DNA of 64,000 nt from Hetaerina americana. Its lineage: Eukaryota > Arthropoda > Insecta > Odonata > Calopterygidae. The DNA is taken from positions 17,087,975-17,151,974 of the forward strand of contig JAKTNV010000011.1 of assembly GCA_022747635.1 (NCBI GenBank), given 5' to 3'. Below are positions 24,274 to 35,087 of the stretch, one piece after another. The translations under genes were made by a program, and so were the position numbers. The notes below the pieces were generated by a model. That model worked only from the letters and a program-made list of their open reading frames with translations. It did no database searches and was not told the origin of the DNA. How positions within the stretch are numbered: position 1 is the stretch's first letter; the number at the start of each line of letters is the position of its first letter.

Positions 24274-25171
24274 TTAAAAAGGATACGTCCAGAACAACAC
24301 ATAGGTCTGTAAAATTAAATTAAGGAAATGACATCGATGAGCTATAAACTACTAGGTAGGTATATGATACATACTATACATGTATATATTCTGAGAGACA
24401 AGATATTTCAAAGATACCAACTGTACATTTTAACACCGGCAAAAAATTGTAAGTATAAATACGGAATATATTGACAAGTAAAACTCAATTGAAAATGTTT
24501 ACGTAGGAATGGAATATCAACAAATAGATCTGATTTTCTGAATCACAGTAACTCAAAAAGCAGTTATGAATTTAAAAAACTTAGGTTGCATATTTCAAAT
24601 CAAAACAAAGGATACAAAAAGTCCTCCGAAGAACCCATGAGTAAGGATAGTTTTTCTGCTGATAAAATACTTCTTCCACTGGGATCCAGCTTTGACGAGA
24701 ATCAGCCCCTAAAATTGTAATCACAACAAATATCATTTCAGGTGAAAAACAATAGACCCGATGAAGCAAATGAATGTTAACTGAATAGAACCGCTACTTC
24801 TGTAATATGAAAACATACCCATAAACCAACAACGGCAAACACGTAGAAGGCAAAACCATAAAAGCTCGTAAGGCCAAGTAGACCAGCTGTACCTCCTGAC
24901 AGGGCGGCCATAGAAGTTCGACAATATTCCAAAACGGCAGCATTATTTCGAACGGCTACTTCACTATACGCAACAATTTCTGTAATACAAGAATTTTACC
25001 AACGAGAATTATGAAGTGCGAATAATCAAAGGATCGTTGAGAAAACTTAACCGTGTCTATGGTATCCAATAACTAATGGTCAATAACGTATTTATGGCAA
25101 ATATTAACAGCAAGATATAATTAAATACCTCCAGTTTTTTCTAATTTCGTCTTTACTCGTCCAGCAGCCAT
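24274..25171 (-). CDS. EMC6: ER membrane protein complex subunit 6
   Basis: Four exons on the minus strand: 25171-25129, 24979-24819, 24708-24616 and 24306-24274, together 109 residues. All junctions are GT-AG and in phase. The protein begins [14 protein letters not shown] and carries the family signature [20 protein letters not shown]. Hydrophobic segments follow ([20 protein letters not shown] and GLILV), then the lysine-rich [10 protein letters not shown] loop and a last membrane segment ending [10 protein letters not shown]. Length and order match EMC6, a small membrane subunit of the complex that inserts tail-anchored and multi-pass proteins into the ER. The 33-bp last exon supplies the conserved end; without it translation would stop just past 24616. 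It shares a short upstream region with COMMD5. Confidence 0.95.
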
Positions 25172-25492
25172 TGAGCTCTAACGGCAAGAAACGAGTGTAA
25201 TTTCTAATATATCCCTGAACAACCAAATGTGAATTCAGGTGGTACAGCGAATGAAGCACCGATACAAATGGAAAATATACACGTTATTTCCACTTAAAGA
25301 CAGCTTTATTTACTACGTTGGATACAAAACTCTCGCGAAATTAAAAAAAAACTCTTGGGGTGGGTACTTGACTAACAAATTACTTAACTAATTTTCATCG
25401 GTTGCGCTTGAATTCTTTGCACTGTTTTTAACAATATCACAACTCCACAATATCTCGGAATTCAACTATTAACGATTGTCGCATGTTATGTC
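25172..25492. promoter_or_regulatory. Bidirectional promoter region of EMC6 and COMMD5
   Basis: Only 321 bp separate the two divergent start codons, so both 5' UTRs and any core promoters must lie here. No TATA box could be assigned with confidence. The region is non-repetitive. Confidence 0.6.
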
Positions 25493-28400
25493 ATGAGTTC
25501 CAGCGGAATTTTAAGTGCACCCGGAGGAGAAATTTCACTTTTCCCTAGCACTCGGGTTCCTTTAGCAGTAAAGCTACTAGGGAAAAGCATCGAAGGAATA
25601 TCCAAGAATGCTTTCAGATTATTGCTTCAATGTAAGTGCGTGCTTAATAAAATAATTTCAGTTGAATTTTGGATCTACTTCTTTTCTGAGAGAAGAAAGA
25701 AATTGATTGAATAAACAAGGAATCCAAATGATTTGGAACTTAATAATAATATTTACGTAATGTGCTTATTTTTGCAGTGGTCGTCAATGCAATCGAAGGA
25801 AGGGTGACCCAAGATGGATGTTTAGACAAAATCAGAAGGCAATGTCAAATTCAAAAGGGACAACAAGCTCCAGATAATTTAGATGAGCTCTTTGCTGGTT
25901 TGCATGCGATAGTGCATGCATTTCTTCGTCTAGAACCCGGAAGTTTAAAACCAGAAATATTCGAGAATGAGTTGAAAGATCTTAAGTAAGATACGGGATA
26001 ATTATGCTATTTAATTTGAGTAATTGTCCACTTTGACAATGAATAAGCGTTCAATTTTAAGCTTTCTTTATTTAACATTTCGTTATTAATATTGGCTGCT
26101 TAATGATTGGTTTGGTATCTGGTGTAAAATTTTTGAACATGGGATTTAGTGGGTATTCAAAACTTGTTATCGCGAATAACAATATGTTGATTAATTTTCA
26201 TGTTTTGCTTAAATTACTTAATGCCTGATTGAAGATATGTATGTCTTTGAGCATATTTAGTCGTAAATTGAAGTAATTAAAAACAATGGATTTTGTCTTC
26301 ATGTAGCATAATGAATTTACAAGCTTTCTTGAATAATGACTTTGTCTGTGGAACCAACATTTATTTAAGATTTTCAGAAGAGTGTATATCAGACATGGTT
26401 GGCGTTTTATATGGGCCGAAACGAGCATCGTTTGACGCAGCTCTGCTGAGGGAACCTTCCACTCCTCACCTACCTCGCATGGAGAGAATGCAGTGGCGAG
26501 TGGATGTTATCATTTCTTCAAAGTAAGGAGAACACTTCTTTGAGATATCTGTCGGTTGTTCATGTGTGTGCCGCGCTGATTATATTTAACGAGAACTTTT
26601 ACTCTTTTCTTTTATATGGTCCATTAATATCTTGCTTGAAAATAAAACTTGGATGAATATGAAAAGTTACTAAATTTTTAAATTCTTTTTTTTTGTTAAG
26701 GAGTTCAAGATTTTATTGGAAAAGTAGATGAGCGTGAATGTGCAAATTTGCTGCAAATATAGCCCGAATTCATTATTAATCCTTATGTATTCATTGTTCA
26801 ATAATATACTATGTGTTAAGTTATTTGCCAACTTCATATTGTGAGAATGGTAATTTTATCATCAATAAATATTCCAGAAGTACATACTGGGTGCGGCAAC
26901 ATAATTTCCTTTTCTTGAAACACAATAAAACCATTTTATGAAACAATCTTATTACTTGTTTTTAATGTAGGTACATATTTCAAGTTTTGTTTTACACAGT
27001 TTTGAAAATCAAATCAGGTAGTTGACGCCCCCCACTGCCCACATACTGAATAAGCCAATTTCTGGTGTTTGACATGACCCTTGCCAGCATAGCAGTAATG
27101 TCGGCAATTTCTGCATGGATGTTGTCCTTCAGGTCTTATTGGGTCCTTGGACTGTCAACATGGACACGGGATTCCTAAAAACCCCTAAAGAAATTGCAAT
27201 GAGCTAAATCGGGGAGTGGGCTGGCCACTTTAAATCGCCCCTAATTGAGATGAGGTGGTCCAGGAAGTGTCCCCTCAATACAACCATCTATGCGCTTGAA
27301 GTGTGAACTGTTGCTCCATCCTGTTGGAACCAAATGTCCCCCAAGTCCAGTTCATCAAGTTGTGGAAAAAAAATATTCCTCCAACATATTTACATATCGG
27401 TCTGAATTCATTGTCATTGTGACCTCATTTTCTTCGGAAAAAACCTGGGAACATCAATACCAACTGTGGAAATTGCACACCACACTGTGACTTTGGGTGA
27501 ATGCAAAGGCATTTGATGTCATTCTCTGGGATTGGTGTCAGCCGAGTAGTGCATGTTCGTTCTGTTTGTTGACATATCTACTCCCATGAAAATGGGCTTC
27601 ATCACTGAAAAACACAATTGCATCCTCCTGTTCCTGTTTTCGAGAAGAGCCTCACATGCAGTCTTCTGAGAATTGAAGTCACATTCGGAGAGTTCGTGCA
27701 CAAACGCTAACTTGTAAGGATGGTAATGAAGGTCATCGTGAAGAATTATCCTCACTGAACAATCAGAAAGTCCAAGGGCTGATGCATGTTTGCACGCAGA
27801 ACACTGTGAGGATTGCAAGATGGAGGCTCTCCCTGCATCAATGTTCTTAGGTAATCTGATGGGCTGAGGGACTCCAGTTCATCTTGTTGCACTTTTGGTT
27901 TGTCTGAATGTAATAACCCATGTAAAAATTGATTTCCAGTCTTGGACAGGGCCCAACAGGGCTACATTGAAGTGATTTCGGAAGGCCCACTGTGTAACAA
28001 TCACAGAACATCTGTTTGAAAAGTAGACCTTGACGGCAAACGCATGCTCCTCACTGTTCCAATGCATTATGGCAATTGACCAGGGCGGGGAAAAAACTTT
28101 AGGAGCCTGGCTGTCGAATGCGAGCATTCTTACTCTTCTTGAATGTGACTATTCTTAATCTATGACTTCTACAGCCTTATTGGCGCACATCTCAAAAAAG
28201 GAAGTTATGTTGCCACACCCTGTAGTATAATTAGAAGTTGGCGCTTTATTAGCCCAGTATTGTATGCTGTAGGCATTGGCATGGAGTGTATGAGATGGAA
28301 TTAGGTTCTTCAAGACTACTCATAGTAACTCTTATGCCAATTTTAATTATTTCATATTCAAGACCATGATAATATTTTTGAAAATGTTTTCTGGTACTCA

Positions 28401-28777
28401 GTTTAAATTTGAACAGTTACATTATGTGTTGGATTGACCATGTTTTTATTATGGAGATTGGATTTTAGTTAGTCATATAATGTTTTCAAATACTGTTTAA
28501 TTAAAAAAATTGTGTTGTTGATATGTTGGTATGATTCAATGTTTGTATCTGCTGGATATTATCACTCCTTCCCCTATGTTTTAGAAATTTAATTTACTAT
28601 TGCAGTGCATTGTCTCGGGTATTGGAGCCAAGTATTCAAGTACGAATGACCATGACTGATGGAAGTATAGTGTATTTCACTGCTTCAATATCACGCTTTC
28701 ATCAGTTGCGGCATGCTGTTGCTGCAGCTCTGAGGGAAATGGGGCACCTTGAGCAAAAATCTCTCCTTAAAGGGTGA
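25493..28777 (+). CDS. COMMD5: COMM domain-containing protein 5
   Basis: Four exons, 25493-25631, 25778-25985, 26307-26522 and 28606-28777 (stop TGA), give 244 residues in continuous frame. The N-terminal helical part (LLLQ, VVNAIEG, ELFAGLHAIVHAFLRL, SLKPEIFENEL) and the C-terminal COMM domain (MQWRVDVIISS, ALSRVLEPSIQVRMTM, FHQLRHAVAAALREM) follow the COMMD5 order. The conserved tryptophan and the LEPS-like motif are present. COMMD proteins assemble as the ring of the Commander complex, which recycles endosomal cargo with CCDC22/CCDC93. It is slightly longer than the human protein (224 residues, as I recall it). Intron 3 hosts a DUF4817-type transposon. A possible poly(A) signal is at 29079-29084. 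Confidence 0.93.
26887..28222 (-). mobile_element. Degenerate DUF4817-type transposon (Tc1/mariner-like)
   Basis: The 1336-bp element has inverted ends (left GGGTGCGGCAACATAATTTCC, right the complement GGAAGTTATGTTGCCACACC) and flanking TA. The minus strand starts at 28127 with a DUF4817-like domain (SEEHAFAVKVYF, TQWAFRNHFN, FTWVITFRQTKSA). After a frame break comes a transposase-like part (KHASALGLSDCSVR, LHYHPYKLAFVHEL, then HYSADTNPRE near 27520). Further remnants reach about 27050. Multiple frames and stops show it is dead. In this family a DUF4817 helix-turn-helix precedes a DDE transposase; the TA target and overall length fit the IS630/Tc1/mariner superfamily. It lies in COMMD5 intron 3, antisense to the gene. 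Confidence 0.85.
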
Positions 28778-29803
28778 TTTGTAACTTTATTTGTATCAAC
28801 ATTTTTAGTGAATTTTTTCATGCTATACAATTTTCTTGGAGAAGTACAGGCAAAAGATGAGAAGCCTTTGTTTAAACTATTGATGTATCTATCTGGTATT
28901 ATCAATGCAATGTCTATGTTATAAACTACAAAGCAGATCATCTTGATACTGACAAACATGTGGAAAAATGTCTGTGTTGAAGGAAATTGAACTCTCTATC
29001 CCATTTTCATGGATTATATTTAATCAGTATGTATTTGTTATTATTAGCTGAGTTCCCATACAGCATACCATTTAAATTAATAAACATCACTGAATTATAA
29101 CATTGAATTTTGTTTGTTCTTAGAAATTGGAAATTCATAGTAATTTCTTAATGCTTGGTGGTAAGTTTTAAAGGATTTCAATATTATAGACATGATGAGA
29201 TGAGGAAAACCTTGAAATTGATAAGTTTTTACCAGCAAGGTGATTATTGCAAATTAAAAACACATTCCTGAAATGTATATAGTATTCATTGAATGGTAAG
29301 TCTGATTTCTTGAACTGAATATTACTTTACCTTTTAGCTCTTAAGTTGAGCATTAAAGTTTTTTTTAATGTAATTAAATTACTGGGGAATACTGGTTAAC
29401 CTTAATAAACTTGTATTATGATTTTATTTGTATCCTAATATAGTTTATTAAATATTTTCTCATGTTGTTATGTTAATAATTTTTGTAGTATTTATGTACC
29501 CTCAGCTTGAATGAGAAAGGAAATGATGGGTTTAAGACTGCTGTATGGTGTTTCTCTCTTTATTGACATGTGATTATCATGTAGTGTTAACATTAATGCA
29601 AAATGAAAATAACAAATTGTTAACAATGTATGCCTTTGCCTTGTTCCTTAAAGATTTCTTTGCCAATTTTCCAGGCATAATCTCTATATAACTCATATTT
29701 GGTTTGAAATTTACTGCTTAGGTTCATAAGTAAGTACTACATAGCTGTAGTACTGTTGTTACTATTTATTTGTGTTACATAATTCATCTTTAAATAAAAA
29801 AAA
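28778..29803. other. Tail-to-tail spacer between COMMD5 and the ETS gene
   Basis: AT-rich 3' UTR and intergenic DNA with no recognisable element. On the minus strand a possible ETS-gene poly(A) signal (AATAAA) falls at about 29764-29770, roughly 35 bp after its stop. Confidence 0.5.
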
Positions 29804-32800
29804 TTATTTTTTCAGAAGTTCAGGATTAAATTTATACACCAACTTCTTTGGAAGATTAAAGTTCCTTGGCACTGGCATTAAGATATTGTGTCGATAATAA
29901 GTCCTGAAAGAGAAAATGAATTTAGACAGAATTTTTCATCGTGAAGGTAAATGTGAATTATAGTGCATAATTCTTGCATCATTAAACGTAGTAAGATAAA
30001 TTTATTTTGTGTTTGCTGATACTGTTTCCACATACTGGATAAGGATGCAATGTTGCAAAAGCATAAAATAAATAAAATGCTATATGTATATCTCGGTTGA
30101 CTGATGGCTGATAACTAAAAAGATTGGAGATGCATTTTATTCACTCAGCTGTTTAAAGTCCTGGTGCTTTTGGCATTAATAACTATTTGTCTGTTGAAGC
30201 TGTATGTCATAAACTAAAAAAATGAGACATTTCAACTTAAATTACGTGTGTAATTTAAGGAGTCAGTCTATGTACTAATGTTCTCAATTTCAAATGCATT
30301 TGATGAGTTTAGAAAGGTCCACTGATTTCATATAAAAGTATACTAAATGGGCTGTACAACATTCATGACAGGGTCCCAGTTGAAGTTGGACATCTTAAAC
30401 AAGCTTTGAGTACAGTACAAATGTGATTTCTGTTCAAAAAGGTTCACTTATCTCAAAGTGTATTTTTCTTGTTGATCACATTTGCCATGGCAGCTTTAAA
30501 AATAACCTTAAGCTGTATTAAATCATTTTTATTATCACCAAAAATCAAAAGCTAATTAATGTTGATATGTTTACATATTTACTTTGCAACATTGGGGATC
30601 GGGGACATCTGGGTGGGTAAAGCTAAGGCTTTATGCAAGGCTATACTTTTGTCGTGGAATGCCTAATATTGTGGCGCTGCCTGATATGAGACATGTTTAG
30701 TATTTATTGCCATATATTTGGGATTTTAAGAGACTAATAGGCAATGTACTAGTTAAGGTTTGGTTTTGGATGGACACAAGCTACCAAAAATTCTCTTGCC
30801 TCTCCTGACAAAACAATCCAGCATCCTACACTACAAAAAACCCCTCTTCAATTGTATCCGACCACCTGTGACTTATGATGAAGTTGAAAACATCTTTCAT
30901 ATATTAAAACATATCCTGGATCAAAATTAAATTGATCTAGCATTTTCAAGTAGAAAACTTTTTTCTCTGAGATTTGTTGTAGGATACTGAAACCATATTC
31001 TACCAAAAATAATTAAATTTAGTTCAAATATATTACTTAAATGGTGTTTGTCGGATTGTAAGAAGAGGAAAAATGTTACAACACGTACCTCATGGCTCTG
31101 GACATCTTCTCATATGTCATTTTTGGGTTTTTATTCCTCTCTCCCCAAAAGCATGCCAATGCTGTGCTATCAATGATCTGGAACAGACCTTCCTCCCGAT
31201 GTATCCACTGAACATATGGAGTGCTAGGAAAGGAAAAGGTGGAATTTTTCTCGAAGGAGGCTGAAGTTGAAGGCTCTGGCTTGTCGTAATCGCAGTTACT
31301 TTGAGCTAGTGAATTAGGTTTGCAATTAGGGGTATCTTCTTTGTTGCGTGAAGTGATGACTTCTTCCATCTTTATTTTGTCTTCTCCATCCAAAAGGGTG
31401 AGAAGGAACTTCCAAAGAAGCATCCGTCTTTTCCTTGTGACCAGCCCTGCAAAGCATTAGTTAGTCGTAGGTCATTTGAGCTTGCCAAAGTTTTGAAATT
31501 ACACTAGTTTAGGAGTTGACATTTTTCCATCATGCTGATTTTTAGAGCATTATTAGAAAGGACAATGGAAAACAATTCTTATCAGCTAGGAAAAAGAAAA
31601 ACAGCAATTTAATTACTTTAATGATTCTGCTCTTTAAAAAATACTAGATAGTTTGAAAGTATTTATTAAATTCACACATCAGAATAAAAAAGGGAGTCAG
31701 TTTCTTTCCCATTACAGTTAATAAGGCTCTGCAATGTTCCATGTATTGTACAACAGTATGTGTTTTGGCCGGTGTAAATGAATAATCATAATAATTTTTA
31801 CATATCTTTAATTATAACATACTTTTAATGAAACAGGGCCCTTTCCACAATGTGATTTTTGTTTAATTATATGACCACGATTATACAGTTGCTGTCCAAA
31901 TTGATTATTCTTTGCCACTATGTTTTGCATTAATTTGAAAAATTGAATTCATCTCTCTACTATGTGACTTAGAGCATAAATAACTAGCTACCTCAACCAC
32001 TTACTTAGTCACAAAAAACCTGTGAAAATTTGCATTCAATCAGATCAGTGGTTCATTGATTTTTCTGTTGTGAGGGAGATTATGGTTCAAATCCTGGAAT
32101 AATTACTTTGTTAGATGGGTAACCTAGTGGACAAGTAGCTATACAAGGTGTGTTCAAAAAGTAAGGTGACTTTTTTTATGAAAAGATTTTTATTTATTCT
32201 TCAATATTAGAGTTGTCCCCTTCAAAGTAATCTCCCCCAGATATAATACCCTTGAGCCAATGCTTTTTCCAATCCTCGAAGCAATTCTGATAAGAACTTT
32301 TTGGTATAGCTTTGAGCTATTCCAGCGATGCTCGTCATCCTTTCATATGTCTCTTCAGTTTTGGGAACAGGAAAAAGTCACAAAGATATTCACCCAAATC
32401 CAGCGAATATGGTGGCTGAAGCATGATTGTGGTGTTGTTATTGGCCAAAAATCTCACAAGCAACGATGAGGTGCATTATCGTGATGCAAAAGCCATAAAT
32501 TGTTTTTCCACAATTCCTGACGTTTTCTCATATTGCTTCTTGCAAACGGTGCATTCCTTCAAGGTAATACTTCTTATTGACCGTACGACCTTGGGGTAAG
32601 AACTCCTGATGCACTACGCCACGATAATCAAAGAAAACAGTAAACAAAACCTTGAAATTTAATCAAACTTGGCATTCTTTTTTCGGTCTTGGTTCTCCTG
32701 GGTTCTTCCATTGGAACAATTGGGCTTTGGTTTCGACATTATAACCATGTACTCATAATTTGTCACCAGTTATGATCCTCTTGAGCAAATTAGGATCATC

Positions 32801-35016
32801 ATTGACGTCATTCAAGAGCTTCTGAGCGATGCTCAGAAGCTCTTGAAGATGGGGTGGTTCTTCTGGCCAAAATTAAGTAGTTTTGGAACAAACTTCACAC
32901 ACACATTTCATGCCAAAAACATCCTAATAATTTGCATGGCACAAGCCAGCCGATAAGCCAACATCCTCAGCAGCTTCTCTAATAGTGAGTGGAAGGTTTT
33001 TCAAAACAATTTTCTTCACTGCTTCAACATTTTCATCTGTTGTTGACGTGCAGGGGCGTCCAGAGCGAGCTTCGTCATTGCCATCTTCTCGGCCCTCTTG
33101 GAAGAGCTTGTACCATTTATAAACATTTTTTTTTACTGAGAGCTGACTCATTATATGCCACTGTTAACATTTCAAGTGTTTTGGAGCACTTAATTCTATT
33201 TTTTACTCAAAATTTGATGCAAATTCTTTGATCCATTTTTTTATAGCAAAAAATCGCCGAGCACACCAAAACACATCTGACAATTGTCTCTGTCAATAAA
33301 AAACTAAATATGCTATATTGTTGTACTGTTTTACTGTAAACAAATGTTTGGGACATGTGTACCAACTCAGAAAAACAAAAGATAGAATGTATGTTGCCTG
33401 TGGAATTTGAAAAGTCACCTAACTATTTGAACACACTGTGTAGTTTGATTTTTTTTCCACATCATACCAATGCTTCTATCAGAGCCATGTTTTGGTGGGC
33501 GTCCTCTCTTCTTCTTTACTGGCATCTTGTTGCCAATTGTAACTCCATCACCATCTTCTAGTGTCACTGGAAAAATAAAAATAATTACGCTCCTTAATAA
33601 ATAAAACAGTTTCTGGCGTCACTTGGTGGAAATTCTTCATATTGAACTAAAAATTAAACCACTTGGCTTTTCCACTTAAAAAACTTTTATTTATGAAGCT
33701 TGGCGTCGATTAGTTGGCAGAGGAGTGGGGAATGGGTAATGCAAACGGCACTGGGTAATAAGGTGATTAAGTAGCAGGCTGGGATATTTTCAACATTGGT
33801 AAATTTTTTTTTCTCAACTATATTAATTCCTTCTCCTAGCCTGCTAATTTATCAATATTACCAATCCTCCTCCTCTGCCCCCTCTTCCTACCTCTACCAA
33901 TCCTTGCTTTACTCCCTCCCTCCTCTTCCCCTCTGTCCAGAGCTATATATACTGTGTTTGACTTGTATTTTTACCTGATGATGTTATACCACAACGAAAC
34001 CTAGGTCGTAAATAAAAGTTTTTTATGTGGAAAAGCCAAGTGGTTTAATTTGTAGTTCAATTCCCTCCTTAGTTTATAAAATACCTAGGGATGTAGAAAT
34101 ATTAATTTCCTAAGCCTGCTGCAATAATTATCATTGTCCTAACTTTTGATGGTACTTCTTCCCTTACCCTCTCTATAATCAACTTAGCTCTATTAATTTA
34201 ATTTTGCACAGTGTTCAGAACATATTACTGTTTATTGTTTTTTGGAGGCACTATGTACAGGAAGTCATTTATGACCACTTACATCTAAATAACTTCCTTT
34301 AAAGCTTAAAAATATCGGTATTTTTTAAAATGGATTTATTTCTAAATCCCAGCTAAACCTATGTAATATTTGATGAATGGAGGAATAAGTCAAGGAATTT
34401 CTTTAAATGGGATTGACTTACCATCACACAAGCTCTTGGCCTCATGCAAGGCATGAGGCAGTGCTGGATCCTGCATATTTTCTGAGCCTATGTCATTGTT
34501 TAAATCTAACCGTTCCTTGTGTTGGCGGTGCTGAAAACCAGCTGCTATTCCCCTGAGCAAGAATTGGTGGTGTGGATGTAGGCTTAGTCGAGAAGTAATG
34601 ATGCGAGAATCTACCTTTTCAACTTCACTGCTATTCATTTGATTGATTTTCTCAGCACTTGTTAGTTGGCAACTTTCTCTTCGTGTGACATTACTTTTTT
34701 CATTGGTGTTTTGTGATGTATCTCTATGGCCAATCAAGGGTTGTCCTCCTTTCAATTTATTCAATCTTTGGAAGCTTTCCACCTCTTTTCCTCTTCTTCC
34801 TTTGAGCTGAGAATGTGATGAAAATATGAGTTTGGTTCTGAGTCATGGGAATATATATTTATATATATATTTATTTATATATTTTTATAAATATTTAAAG
34901 AATATGTATATATATATGTATGTGTATATATATATATATATTTATTTATATATATTTTTATAAATATTTAAAGAATATGTATATATATATATATATGTGT
35001 ATATATATATATATAC

Positions 35017-35087
<71 letters not shown>

